Shown: one piece after another, positions 43,820-52,426 of the stretch
Position numbering within the stretch: position 1 is the first letter of the stretch
Layout of the letters: each line of letters starts with the position of its first letter
Origin: Nocardia caishijiensis NBRC 108228
GTDB lineage: Bacteria; Actinomycetota; Actinomycetes; Mycobacteriales; Mycobacteriaceae
NCBI RefSeq assembly: GCF_001612825.1
Contig: NZ_BDBE01000034.1
Coordinates: forward strand, 62,001-126,000
DNA length: 64,000 nucleotides
Direction: 5' to 3'
Made by a program: the position numbers and the translations under genes
Notes under the pieces: generated by a model
Seen by the model: the letters and a program-made list of their open reading frames with translations, nothing else
Told to the model about the DNA's origin: nothing
Databases searched by the model: none

Positions 43820-44241
43820 ACCGCCGCGGCCGACCGGTGCGAGCGAGATTCACCCCGCGTCCCACCGTGGCCGAACGCTTGGAAGCCGCCGAGGACCTGT
43901 TGAACGGGTCGGTCTCGGACGCCGGGGGCGTGTGGTCGCGGGCCGTCGCCTGGATTCTACGGTTGGCGTTGGAGCAGGCCGTGGACGAATTGTGGGCCCA
44001 GATCGCACCGGAACTCATGCGTTGCCCGATGCGTGCCCAGCTCCTCGCCCTTCGCGTCTACGCGGGCCCGGACACCGCGGGCCAGGTCGGTGCGCTCTGG
44101 GCCGCGCTGTCGCGTGCCGCCCACCATCTCGACTACGAGATGGCGCCCAGCGTGACCGACCTGCGCCGCTGGCGCGACCAGACCACCGAACTGTGGCGGG
44201 CCCTGGAACTGGTCCCCCTGGCGCACCAGCCCTTCGGCTGA
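43816..44241 (+). CDS. small helical HEPN-like partner of the SMC-like ATPase
   Basis: 141 residues. The GTG overlaps the ATPase stop. All-helical: ERLEAAEDLL, then SRAVAWILRLALEQAVDELW, a loop, and ALWAALSRAAHHLDYEMAPS with TDLRRWRDQTTELWRAL. The first long helix and the R-A-A-H-H region resemble HEPN-fold proteins, which are often RNases or ligand-binding partners in defence systems, but a clean Rx4-6H motif is absent. The family call is inference. Tight coupling to an SMC-like ATPase makes a functional pair very likely. Confidence 0.6.
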   Translation: MNRRGRPVRARFTPRPTVAERLEAAEDLLNGSVSDAGGVWSRAVAWILRLALEQAVDELWAQIAPELMRCPMRAQLLALRVYAGPDTAGQVGALWAALSRAAHHLDYEMAPSVTDLRRWRDQTTELWRALELVPLAHQPFG

Positions 44242-44294
44242 GTCCGGCGACCTCGGCGATCGCCCGCGCGCCCGCACCCGGCAGGATGATCCCC

Positions 44295-44684
44295 ATGGGT
44301 GACGCGAAACCATGTCCGTGCCGACGCGGCGAACCGTTCGATGCCTGCTGCGGTCCGATCCTGACCGGTGAGCGCGCGGCGCCGACCGCCGAGACCCTCA
44401 TGCGCTCGCGCTACACCGCCTACGTGGTCGGCGACACCGGCTACCTGCTGCGTTCCTGGCATCCGGACACCCGCCCGAAGGGCCTCGAGCTCGACCCCGA
44501 CCAGCGCTGGCTGTTCCTCGAGATCGTGCGCACCGAACGCGGCGGACCGTTCGACGACAACGGCACCGTCGAGTTCGTCGCCCACTACCGCCTCGACGGA
44601 TCGCGCGACAGCATGCACGAGGTCAGCACCTTCGTCCGCGTCGACGGCGCCTGGGTGTACCTCGACGGTGTGTTCGCGGCCTGA
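44295..44684 (+). CDS. YchJ family protein with SEC-C metal-binding motif
   Basis: 129 residues from the ATG at 44295, with CAGGA upstream. The N-terminus CPCRRGEPFDACCGP is the SEC-C zinc motif, followed by the UPF0225 blocks PTAETLMRSRYTAYVVGDTGYLLRSWHPDTRP and FVAHYRLDG. NTF2-like fold in the C-terminal part. Function is unknown in the family; it may bind metal or assist protein handling. It lies 53 bases after the HEPN-like gene and probably is unrelated to it. Confidence 0.85.
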   Translation: MGDAKPCPCRRGEPFDACCGPILTGERAAPTAETLMRSRYTAYVVGDTGYLLRSWHPDTRPKGLELDPDQRWLFLEIVRTERGGPFDDNGTVEFVAHYRLDGSRDSMHEVSTFVRVDGAWVYLDGVFAA

Positions 44685-44690
44685 ACCGGG

Positions 44691-44696
44691 GATACT
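44691..44696 (+). promoter_or_regulatory. -10 box (GATACT) for a leaderless SelW/Rdx gene
   Basis: GATACT ends six bases before the GTG at 44703 and no ribosome site is present. Confidence 0.45.
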
Positions 44697-44702
44697 GCAC
44701 CG

Positions 44703-44978
44703 GTGGCCCGCATCGCGATCGAATACTGCACCCAATGCCGCTGGCTGCTGCGGGCGAGCTGGATGGCGCAGGAACTACTGAGCACCTTCGGCACCGAGCT
44801 GACCGAGGTGGCGCTCGTGCCGGGGGAGGGCGGCGTCTTCCGCATCACCCTCGACGGCGACCAGCTGTGGGAACGCAAGGCCGACGGCGGTTTTCCCGAG
44901 ATCGCGGTGCTCAAGCAGCGGGTGCGCGACCGGATCGCTCCCGGACGCGACCTCGGGCACGTCGACCGGCACGGCTGA
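44703..44978 (+). CDS. SelT/SelW/SelH family (Rdx) thioredoxin-like protein
   Basis: 91 residues. The N-terminus IEYCTQCRWLLRASWMAQEL has the CxxC redox motif with Cys where selenoproteins have Sec, followed by GTELTEVALVPGEGGVF and the FPEI motif. This is the Rdx/SelW-like fold, probably a small redox protein. The GTG start follows a GATACT -10 directly. It converges with the FmdB-like gene, one base after its stop. Confidence 0.85.
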   Translation: MARIAIEYCTQCRWLLRASWMAQELLSTFGTELTEVALVPGEGGVFRITLDGDQLWERKADGGFPEIAVLKQRVRDRIAPGRDLGHVDRHG

Positions 44979-45191
44979 TCAGCAGCAGCCGCCCCCACCG
45001 CAGCAGCCGCCACCCGAGGGTTGTGGCGCGGGCGCGGGTGCCGCGCGCCCGACGGTGGCGAAGGTGGTGAGCAGTTTGACGGTGTCGTCGTGGCCCGCCG
45101 GGCACGACGCCGGATCCGAGGACCGCGCCATCGGCCGGTTCACCTCGAAGGTGTCGCCACAGGAGCGGCACCGGAAGCTGTAGTTCGGCAT
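44979..45191 (-). CDS. FmdB-type zinc-ribbon protein with Cys-rich tail
   Basis: 70 residues. MPNYSFRCRSCGDTFEV with a later SCPAGH gives the paired-Cys zinc ribbon of the FmdB regulatory family. The tail ends in GGGCCGGGGCC, a Gly/Cys cluster that could bind metal and is seen in other actinobacterial members. Function is not known; family members are proposed regulators. It overlaps nothing but ends one base from the convergent Rdx gene. Confidence 0.85.
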   Translation of the reverse strand: MPNYSFRCRSCGDTFEVNRPMARSSDPASCPAGHDDTVKLLTTFATVGRAAPAPAPQPSGGGCCGGGGCC

Positions 45192-45526
45192 GCGGCAAGT
45201 GTAGGTCGCGCCGAACCGATCGCCACCTTACGGTTCAGCACACCGGCAGCTACCGGAATGCGAGGGAATACGACCGGCCCGCACCCCGTCGACCTGTGCC
45301 GGAACCACCTCGACGGAACGCGGCTTCGGCGGCACGGGTCAGCCTCGGACCGCCCGATCACGAGGTGGCATCCGTGTCGGAGAGTAACCGTTACCTGCGG
45401 AAATGGCGCGTTGGCGGTGTGCCAGTCGGCGTGGGACGTACTCTCGTAAGGAGTCACCAGGTGCTGCGGCCCACGGGAGCAAATGCACAGGCACTCGTGC
45501 GGGCGCGCCAGGCTAGGAGGTGTGCG
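45192..45526. promoter_or_regulatory. 335-base control region upstream of the carboxylesterase
   Basis: It holds an 11-base interrupted palindrome GTAAC-C-GTTAC at 45384-45394 and a TACTCT-type -10 box near 45440, followed by a strong AGGAGGTG before the ATG at 45527. The palindrome could be a TetR-like operator, but no regulator gene is adjacent. No protein-like frame was seen. Confidence 0.35.
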
Positions 45527-47104
45527 ATGAGCATTCAGCCCGATCTCGACCCAGGCACGTGGACCCACGAAGCCGAACCACTGGCGCACACCGCGTACGG
45601 CACGGTCAGCGGAATCTGGGACGGACCGATCGCCGTGTGGCGCAGCATCCCCTACGCCGCTGCCCCCGCCGGACCCCACCGGTTCCGCCCGCCGCGTCCG
45701 CCCCAGCCGTGGGACGGCGTGCGCGACTGCGCCGTCTTCGGGGAGATCGCGCCGCAGGCGATGGGTGCGATGGTGCCCGTCGACTCGGATCTGCGCATGG
45801 GGGAGGACTGCCTGTGGCTCAATGTGTGGTCACCCCGTCCGCAACCCGCCGAGGACGAACCGCGACCGGTGATGGTGTGGCTGCACGGCGGTGCCTACTG
45901 TCTCGGTACCGCGGCGCAGTCGATCTACAACGGACGCAGACTCGCCGAGGCGGGCGACGTGGTGGTCGTGAGTGTGAACTACCGCCTCGGCGTGCTCGGA
46001 TTCCTCGATCTGTCCAGCTTCGGCGAACAGTTCACCCCGAACCTCGGCCTCCACGATCAGCTGGCCGCGCTGGCCTGGGTGCGCGACAACATCGCCGCTT
46101 TCGGCGGCGATCCGGACAACGTCACCGTCTTCGGTGAGTCCTCCGGTGCGGGATGCGTCACCGCGCTGCTCACCTCACCCGCGGCGGCCGGGCTGTTCCA
46201 CAAGGCCATCGCCCAGAGTCCGCCCGCGACAACGGTGTTCGGGCAGGAACGCGCCGCCGTGGTCGCCGAACGCTTCCTCGAACTGCTGGAACTCGGTGTG
46301 GGCGACGCGGATCGGCTGCTCGAACTGTCGGTCGAACAGCTGGTCGAGGTCGGCGCGGTGCTGCTCGACGAGGTGCCGACCAAGGAGCCCGGTCGGCTCG
46401 CCGCGGCGCCGGTCGTCGACGGAGACCTTTTGCCCTCCTATCCGATCGAGCGGTTCCAGCAGGGGCTTTCCCACCGGGTGCCGTTGCTGATCGGCAGCAA
46501 CAAGGACGAGGCCTCGCTGTTCCGGGTGCTCAAGTCCCCGATCATGCCGGTGACCCCCGACGCGGTGAACGCCATGCTCCAGGACGTGGCCGCCAGCCAC
46601 CCGGAGATGTCACCCGAACGGATCGCCGAGATCACCTCCGCCTACCCGGACCTCACCAAACTCCGTGGCGCGCTGGCGATGTCGACCGATGCCGCGTTCC
46701 GCATGCCCGCCGCCTGGGTCGCTGAAGGGCACGCCAAGCACTCACCGACCTGGAAGTACCGCTTCGATTACGCGACGCCGATGCTGAAGGCCGCCCGGGT
46801 CGGCGCGGGACACGCCACCGAATTGCCATATGTCTTCGGTAATTTCGGCACACTCAACCACGACCCAACCTTCTGGCTCGGCGGTCGCAAGGTGTCGCTG
46901 GCGGTTTCGGGTCGGATGCAGCGCCGCTGGTTGGCTTTCGCCGAACACGGCGTGCCAGCCGCACTCGACGGCTCCAAGCACTGGCCGCACTACCGGCCCA
47001 CCGACCGCACCACCCTGCTCATCGACACCATCGACCGGGTCGTCGACAACCCCGACGCCGATCTGCACACCGCCTGGGGTGACCACGCCGTCGGCTTCGG
47101 CTGA
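45527..47104 (+). CDS. type-B carboxylesterase (para-nitrobenzyl esterase family)
   Basis: 525 residues from the ATG at 45527 with a consensus AGGAGGTG. Family landmarks: GTVSGIWDGPIAVWRSIPYA, the EDCLWLNVWSP motif, oxyanion HGGAYCLG, the nucleophile elbow FGESSGAGC and the later LIGSNKDEASLF; His should lie in the ATELPYVFG region. The protein is cytosolic (no signal peptide) and hydrolyses carboxylic esters; substrate unknown. A near-perfect hairpin follows. Confidence 0.9.
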   Translation: MSIQPDLDPGTWTHEAEPLAHTAYGTVSGIWDGPIAVWRSIPYAAAPAGPHRFRPPRPPQPWDGVRDCAVFGEIAPQAMGAMVPVDSDLRMGEDCLWLNVWSPRPQPAEDEPRPVMVWLHGGAYCLGTAAQSIYNGRRLAEAGDVVVVSVNYRLGVLGFLDLSSFGEQFTPNLGLHDQLAALAWVRDNIAAFGGDPDNVTVFGESSGAGCVTALLTSPAAAGLFHKAIAQSPPATTVFGQERAAVVAERFLELLELGVGDADRLLELSVEQLVEVGAVLLDEVPTKEPGRLAAAPVVDGDLLPSYPIERFQQGLSHRVPLLIGSNKDEASLFRVLKSPIMPVTPDAVNAMLQDVAASHPEMSPERIAEITSAYPDLTKLRGALAMSTDAAFRMPAAWVAEGHAKHSPTWKYRFDYATPMLKAARVGAGHATELPYVFGNFGTLNHDPTFWLGGRKVSLAVSGRMQRRWLAFAEHGVPAALDGSKHWPHYRPTDRTTLLIDTIDRVVDNPDADLHTAWGDHAVGFG

Positions 47105-47115
47105 GGAACGAGCAC

Positions 47116-47148
47116 GCCGGGCCGTCGACCGGAAGTCGACGACCCGGC
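47116..47148. terminator. hairpin between esterase and manC
   Basis: A 14-base stem (GCCGGGCCGTCGAC / GTCGACGACCCGGC) with a single mismatch and 5-base loop lies between the converging esterase and mannose-1-phosphate guanylyltransferase genes. Confidence 0.7.
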
Positions 47149-47152
47149 GGTG

Positions 47153-48232
47153 TCACACGTCGGTGGAGAAGCGGATGCCGCCGTCGGGGATCTCCACGCC
47201 CGGCCACACCCTGGCCCCGCGCAGCAGTTCACAGCGGGCGCCGACCTGGGCGCCGTCACCGATCACACCGTCACGCACCAGCGCCCGAGGACCGATCCGG
47301 GCACCGAAGCCGACGATCGAGCGCTCGACGGTCGCGCCCGCCTCGACAACCGCGCCGTCGAAGATCACCGCACCGTCGAGTCGCGCGCCCGCACCGATCT
47401 CGGCACCACGCCCGACCACGGTGCCGCCGATGAGCAGCGCGCCCGGCGCCACACCCGCGCCCGGATGCACCAGCGACTCACCACGCTGACCCGGCAGCGC
47501 GGGGGAGGGAGCGATGCCGCGCACCAGGTCGGCCGAACCGCGGACGAAATCCTCGGGAGTACCCATATCGCGCCAGTAGGAGGCGTCGACATGGCCCTGC
47601 ACGCGGGCACCTTCGGCCAGCAGCGCGGGGAACACCTCCCGCTCCACCGACACCGGACGGCCGGTGGGGATCTTCTCGATGTACTCGCGGCGGAACACAT
47701 AGCAACCGGCGTTGATCTGGTCGGTCGGCGGGTCCTGGGTCTTCTCGAGGAATGCCGTGACCCGGCCCTGCTCGTCGGTCGGCACGCAGCCGAACGCGCG
47801 CGGATCGCTCACCCGGACCAGGTGCAGGGTCACATCGGCGTTGCTCGACTCGTGGGTGTCGAGGATCGCGCCCAGGTCGGTACCGCCGAGCACGTCACCG
47901 TTGAACACCATCACGTTGTCGGCGCGCAGCTTGGGCAGCACGTTGCGGATGCCGCCACCGGTGCCGAGCGGCTCGGTCTCGGTGACGTACTCCAGCTCGA
48001 GCCCCAGCTCCGAACCGTCACCGAAGTGCTCCTCGAACACCTCCGCCTTGAACGAGGTGCCGAGCACGACGTGGGTGATCCCGGCCTCGGCGATGCGGGC
48101 CAACAGGTGGGTCAGGAACGGCAGCCCGGCCGTCGGCAGCATCGGCTTGGGCGCCGAGAGGGTGAGCGGACGCAGCCGCGTGCCCTGTCCGCCGACGAGG
48201 ATGACCGCGTCGGTGCCTGCATTGCCTGCCAT
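47153..48232 (-). CDS. manC: mannose-1-phosphate guanylyltransferase
   Basis: 359 residues from the ATG at 48232 (AGGGGAAA upstream); a GTG at 48250 is less likely. The nucleotidyltransferase motif is ILVGGQGTRLRPLTLSAPKPMLP, then MVFNGDVLGG, RAFGCVPTDEQGR, FLEK and NAGCYVFRREYIEKIPTGRPVSVE; the C-terminal ~110 residues are hexapeptide left-handed helix repeats (GTVVGRGAEIGAGARLDG type). It makes GDP-mannose for mycobacterial-type lipoglycans. It is the homologue of Rv3264c and clusters with wbbL and rmlD as in mycobacteria. Confidence 0.92.
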   Translation of the reverse strand: MAGNAGTDAVILVGGQGTRLRPLTLSAPKPMLPTAGLPFLTHLLARIAEAGITHVVLGTSFKAEVFEEHFGDGSELGLELEYVTETEPLGTGGGIRNVLPKLRADNVMVFNGDVLGGTDLGAILDTHESSNADVTLHLVRVSDPRAFGCVPTDEQGRVTAFLEKTQDPPTDQINAGCYVFRREYIEKIPTGRPVSVEREVFPALLAEGARVQGHVDASYWRDMGTPEDFVRGSADLVRGIAPSPALPGQRGESLVHPGAGVAPGALLIGGTVVGRGAEIGAGARLDGAVIFDGAVVEAGATVERSIVGFGARIGPRALVRDGVIGDGAQVGARCELLRGARVWPGVEIPDGGIRFSTDV

Positions 48233-48342
48233 CGAGTTTCCCCTGTTCACAGTGGACCGGCCCTACTCAGGCGCCGGTGTCAATTTGCCTGCCTCGGCGC
48301 CCTACGTGGTTACGCAGGCTGCCGCCTCCGGGCGCTGACGAG

Positions 48343-49236
48343 TCAGGCAGTTCGCGCTTTCTCACGCAGCGCCGATCGAACCGCAATCCGGGAGCGAACC
48401 GCAAGTCCGGCCCGCAAGGCGAGCCGCAGCGGCGCCTGCCACCAGTGCGGATGCCGGTCGGCCTGGAAACGGTAGGCGCTGGCGTGGTGGGCGGGCAGCA
48501 TCAGTTCCGGGTGCTTGCCCGCGGCGTGGCCCTTGGCGTGGGTCACCTCGGCGTCCGGGACGAACACATTGTGCCAGCCCGCCTTGCCCATGCGGTCACC
48601 GAAGTCGACGTCCTCCATGTACATGAAGTAGCGCGAGTCGAAGCCGTCGATGGTGTCGAACGCGGCGCGACGCACCAGCAGGCACGAGCCCGACAGCCAG
48701 CCGACCACCCGCTCGGACAGCTCCTCGTTCTCCTGCCGGTAGCGCACCGACCAGGGGTTCTTCGGCCAGATCGCGCCGAGGATCGCGTGTCCGGCGCCGT
48801 CGGCCAGGCCGGGCACCCGCCGTGCCGAGGGATAGACGCTGCCGTCGGGTTCGCGGACCATCGGCCCGAAGGCGCCCGCGCGTGGCCAGCGCCGCGCGGC
48901 CGCGAGCAGCTTGTCGATGGAGTCGACACCCCAGCGGATGTCCGGGTTGGCCAGGATGACGAATTCGATCGACGGATCGATCTCGGCGACGGCTCGGTTG
49001 ATGGCGCCGCCGTAGCCGATGTTGCCGCCGGTCCGCAGCAGCCGCACGTGCGCGTTGGCCTCGGCCACCAGTTCGGGCACGCCGTCGGTCGACCCGTTGT
49101 CGGCCAGGATCACCTGCGGCTTCTCGCTGGTCGCGTCCGCGAGGGTGGTGATGAAGTGCTCGAGGTGCTCGCCCGGTGAATAGGTCACCGTGACGACGGC
49201 CAGACCGGCCGGGGCGGGGGATTCGGCTGCGTTCAC
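48343..49236 (-). CDS. wbbL: rhamnosyltransferase WbbL (cell-wall linker)
   Basis: 297 residues from the GTG at 49236; the longer frame to 49392 has no protein-like start and overlaps rmlD. GT2-type glycosyltransferase: AVVTVTYSPGEHLEHF, ILADNGSTDG, NIGYGGAINRA, ILANPDIRW with the D-x-D-like site, GWLSGSCLLVRRAAF and MYMEDVDFGDRM. The homologue Rv3265c attaches rhamnose from dTDP-rhamnose to the GlcNAc-P-P-decaprenyl linker that joins arabinogalactan to peptidoglycan. Adjacent manC and rmlD (dTDP-rhamnose) support this. Confidence 0.9.
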   Translation of the reverse strand: MNAAESPAPAGLAVVTVTYSPGEHLEHFITTLADATSEKPQVILADNGSTDGVPELVAEANAHVRLLRTGGNIGYGGAINRAVAEIDPSIEFVILANPDIRWGVDSIDKLLAAARRWPRAGAFGPMVREPDGSVYPSARRVPGLADGAGHAILGAIWPKNPWSVRYRQENEELSERVVGWLSGSCLLVRRAAFDTIDGFDSRYFMYMEDVDFGDRMGKAGWHNVFVPDAEVTHAKGHAAGKHPELMLPAHHASAYRFQADRHPHWWQAPLRLALRAGLAVRSRIAVRSALREKARTA

Positions 49237-49247
49237 GACTGCGCAGC

Positions 49248-50105
49248 CTAGTCGGACAACCGGCGAAGTGTGTCGGTGAGTGCGCGACGCCAGGGCCGCA
49301 ACGGGGTCAGGCCCGCGTCGTTCCAGACCCGGGGTGACAGCACTGAATAGGGCGGGCGCGGTGCGGGTCTGAGGAAGGCGCTCGAATCGCACGGCAGCAC
49401 CCGCGCGGGGTCGGCGCCGAGCTCGGTGAACACAGCGACGGCCAGGTCGAACCAGGTGGCGGTGCCGGAGTTGGTCGCGTGCAGCACCCGTGGCGCGTCG
49501 GGACGGTCGGCGAGTTCGAGCAGGGCGGCGGCCAGGTCGATCGCACTGGTCGGTGAACCGAGCTGGTCGTTCACCACGGTGACGGTGTCGCGTTCGCGTT
49601 CGAGCCTGCGCATGGTCGCGACGAAATCCCCCTCGACACCCGCGTACACCCAGGCCGTGCGCACGACCTGCGCCTCGGGGCAGGCGTCGAGCACGGCCCG
49701 CTCACCCGCCAGCTTCGACTGCCCGTACACGGTCGCCGGACCGGTCGGGTCGTCCGGTTCGTGCGGTGTGCTCGCGGTGCCGGGGAACACATAGTCGGTG
49801 GAGACGTGGATGAGCCGGGCACCGGTCGCCGCGCAGGCGGCCGCGAGCACGGCCGGGCCGGTGGCATTGGCCGCGAACGCGGCATCGCGATCGGTTTCGG
49901 CGGCGTCGACCGCCGTGTAGGCCGCGCAGTTGAGCACCACCGTGCCGGGTGTGAGGATCGCCTCCACCGCGGCGCGGTCGGTGATGTCGAGCTGTGCGCG
50001 GCCGAGGCCGCGCGCCTGCGGGGCGAGACGCAGGATTTCCCGGCCGAGCAGCCCGTGCGCGCCGGTTACGATCAGGGGAGCTCGAGTGGGGAAATCGGCA
50101 TTCAC
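49248..50105 (-). CDS. rmlD: dTDP-4-dehydrorhamnose reductase
   Basis: 285 residues, GTG start at 50105. Rossmann start LIVTGAHGLLGREIL, then VVLNCAAYTAVDAAE, IHVSTDYVFPG, the catalytic YGQSKLAGE (Tyr/Lys) and VNDQLGSPTSA. It makes dTDP-L-rhamnose, the donor for WbbL, eleven bases downstream. Homologue of Rv3266c. The opposite-strand neighbour is the LCP protein. Confidence 0.93.
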   Translation of the reverse strand: MNADFPTRAPLIVTGAHGLLGREILRLAPQARGLGRAQLDITDRAAVEAILTPGTVVLNCAAYTAVDAAETDRDAAFAANATGPAVLAAACAATGARLIHVSTDYVFPGTASTPHEPDDPTGPATVYGQSKLAGERAVLDACPEAQVVRTAWVYAGVEGDFVATMRRLERERDTVTVVNDQLGSPTSAIDLAAALLELADRPDAPRVLHATNSGTATWFDLAVAVFTELGADPARVLPCDSSAFLRPAPRPPYSVLSPRVWNDAGLTPLRPWRRALTDTLRRLSD

Positions 50106-50163
50106 GCGGCCAGTCTGGCACGCCGCGAGACCTGCGGGTCGGCCCGACTGTGGTAACTGTTGG

Positions 50164-50169
50164 TTAGCC
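50164..50169 (+). promoter_or_regulatory. -10 box (TAGCCT) of the LCP gene
   Basis: TAGCCT lies 70 bases upstream of the GTG at 50240, which has GAGAGGAAG as a ribosome site. Transcription from it would start inside the longer open frame, arguing against the GTG at 50171. Confidence 0.4.
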
Positions 50170-50239
50170 TGTGTTCACGACAGTGGGGTTGGCGGGGAGG
50201 CGTGCGGGCGGGGCGCCGCGTAGTCGAGAGGAAGCACCA

Positions 50240-51709
50240 GTGCGAGAGTCGACAGGATCACCGTCGGCCGCCGCGCCTGCGGGCCCGGCGAAGGTGATGG
50301 TGGCGATCGCGGCGGTCCTCGTGCTGGCGGTCACCGGATTCGCCTGGCGCAGCGTCGACAATCTGATCGCCAATATCGAACGCATCGGGGGCCTCGGCCT
50401 CGGCGGCGGACGCGACGGCGCCGTCGACATCCTGCTCGTCGGCGTCGACAGCCGCACCGATGCCCACGGCAATCCGCTCACCAGCGCCGAGCGCGCCATG
50501 CTGCACGCGGGCGACGAAGTGGGTACCAACACTGACACCATCGTGCTGGTCCGCGTCCCCAACGACGGTCGATCCGCCACCGCCATCTCCATCCCCCGCG
50601 ACTCCTACGTCGACGTCCCCGGCCAGGGCAAATCCAAGATCAACTCCGCCTACGGGGCGACGAAGGAGACCGAGCGCGCGAAGATGCTCGCCGACGGCGA
50701 CACCGAGGCCGACGCCGAACGCGACTCGACCAAGGCGGGCAGGCAGGCGCTGATCAAGTCGGTGGCCAATCTCACTGGCGTCACCGTCGACCACTACGCC
50801 GAGGTGAGCCTGCTCGGGTTCGTGCTGCTCACCGACGCGGTCGGTGGGGTCGAGGTGTGCTTGAACAACGCTGTGGACGAATACATGTCGGGTGCGCGGT
50901 TTCCGGCGGGTCAGCAGCGTCTCGACGGTCCGCAGGCTCTGAGCTTCGTGCGTCAGCGCCACGATCTGCCGCGCGGTGACATCGACCGGATCGTGCGTCA
51001 GCAGGTGTTCATGGCCCAGCTGGTCGGTCAGCTGCTCACCGCGAAGACCCTGGCCGATCCCGGCAGGCTGAGCCAGATCAGTGAAGCCGTCGGGCGAACC
51101 GTCGTCCTCGACGACGACTGGGACGTGCTGGCCTTCCTGCAGCAGCTCAAGGACCTCTCCGGTGGTCAGGTGGAATTCGACACCATCCCCGTCGCCGACC
51201 TCAACAGCATGACGGCCAGTGGTGAGTCCGTGGTGCGCGTGGAACCGAAGGCTGTGCAGGACTACGTGGCCGGGCTGGTCGGCGAGGAGAAGCCGGTCGA
51301 GGAGCAGAAGGTCGACCCGTCGACGGTGACGGTGAGCGTCTTCAACGCCGGTGGTGCCACCGGTCTGGCGGCCGAGGTCGCGGCCGCGTTGACCGGCAAG
51401 GGTTTCCGAGAGGGGCTCGTCGGGAACTACTCCGGCGGGAGTGTGAGCTCGAGCCGGGTGCTCGCCGCCGACAGCGCCGATCCGAAGGCCGTCGCGGTGG
51501 CCGAGGAACTCGGCGGCCTGACCGTGGTCGCTGATCCGTCGCTGTCGGCGGATTCGGTGAGCGTGGTGCTGGCGAGCGACTACTCTGGTCCCGGCTCGGC
51601 CGCGGCAGGCATGTTCGATTTCGACGGAACATCCTCGGCGACCGCCACGCCAGTACCGCCCGCCCCGCCGATCGACGCAGGCCAGAACGGACCGAAATGC
51701 GTGAATTGA
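50240..51709 (+). CDS. LytR-CpsA-Psr (LCP) family cell-wall ligase
   Basis: 489 residues from the GTG at 50240, with a good ribosome site. One N-terminal transmembrane helix (VMVAIAAVLVLAVTGFAW), then the LCP domain: VDILLVGVDSRTD, TDTIVLVRVPNDG, ISIPRDSYVDVPGQGKSKIN, TVDHYAEVSLLGFV, LDGPQALSFVRQRH and GDIDRIVRQQ. A C-terminal LytR_C domain (TVSVFNAGGATGLAAEVA) and a Pro tail follow. It is the homologue of Rv3267/Lcp1, which transfers arabinogalactan onto peptidoglycan outside the membrane. Divergent from rmlD. Confidence 0.92.
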   Translation: MRESTGSPSAAAPAGPAKVMVAIAAVLVLAVTGFAWRSVDNLIANIERIGGLGLGGGRDGAVDILLVGVDSRTDAHGNPLTSAERAMLHAGDEVGTNTDTIVLVRVPNDGRSATAISIPRDSYVDVPGQGKSKINSAYGATKETERAKMLADGDTEADAERDSTKAGRQALIKSVANLTGVTVDHYAEVSLLGFVLLTDAVGGVEVCLNNAVDEYMSGARFPAGQQRLDGPQALSFVRQRHDLPRGDIDRIVRQQVFMAQLVGQLLTAKTLADPGRLSQISEAVGRTVVLDDDWDVLAFLQQLKDLSGGQVEFDTIPVADLNSMTASGESVVRVEPKAVQDYVAGLVGEEKPVEEQKVDPSTVTVSVFNAGGATGLAAEVAAALTGKGFREGLVGNYSGGSVSSSRVLAADSADPKAVAVAEELGGLTVVADPSLSADSVSVVLASDYSGPGSAAAGMFDFDGTSSATATPVPPAPPIDAGQNGPKCVN

Positions 51710-51712
51710 CCC

Positions 51713-52426
51713 ATGCGTGAGCCTCATTCGACACTGACCGACGCCCTCCTCGACCCGATCCTCGAACGCGATCCCGCCGGACCGCGCGTCACCTGGTACG
51801 ACGACGCCACCGGCGCCCGCATCGAGCTGTCCGGGCTGACGCTGGCCAACTGGGCGGCCAAGACCGCCAACCTGATCCGCGACGAGTTCGCGCTCACCCC
51901 CGGCGCCCGGGTCGCGGTGCTGCTGCCTGCGCACTGGCAGACGGCCGCGGTGCTGCTCGGCTGCTGGTGGGCCGGAACCGAAGTGGTGCTCAGCCCCGAT
52001 CCGGACGCCGACCTCGCCCTGGTGACGCCCGACCGGCTCGACGACGCCGACGGCGTCGATGAGGTGGCGGTGCTGTCGCTGGACGCCATGGGCACCCCGG
52101 TGCGCGACCTACCGGTCGGCGTCACCGATTTCGCCACGGCGGTGCGTGTGCACGGTGACCAGTTCCTGCCCGGCGGCTTCCGGGCGGCCCTCGACGGTAT
52201 GTCGGTGGGTGAGGTGCTCGACGCGGCGAAGAAATCCGCGGCGCTGCAGGGCATCTCCGCCGGTGACCGGGTGCTGTCCAGCGCATCCTGGGACACCGCC
52301 GCCGAACTGATCGACGGGTATGTCGCCGTGCTCGGTGTCGGGGCGTCGTTGGTGCAGGTGGTCAATCCCGATGCCGCCGCCACCGAGCACCGGGCCGAGA
52401 CCGAACGGGTGACCGTACGGCGTTGA
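51713..52426 (+). CDS. TIGR03089 family protein
   Basis: 237 residues, three bases after the LCP stop. Sequence resembles the N-terminal part of acyl-CoA synthetase-like proteins (ELSGLTLANWAAKTANLIRD, GARVAVLLPAHWQTAAVLLGCWWAG), without the AMP-binding P-loop, as in the actinobacterial TIGR03089 family (Rv3268). Role unknown; it is conserved next to the LCP ligase. No membrane segment. Confidence 0.85.
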   Translation: MREPHSTLTDALLDPILERDPAGPRVTWYDDATGARIELSGLTLANWAAKTANLIRDEFALTPGARVAVLLPAHWQTAAVLLGCWWAGTEVVLSPDPDADLALVTPDRLDDADGVDEVAVLSLDAMGTPVRDLPVGVTDFATAVRVHGDQFLPGGFRAALDGMSVGEVLDAAKKSAALQGISAGDRVLSSASWDTAAELIDGYVAVLGVGASLVQVVNPDAAATEHRAETERVTVRR

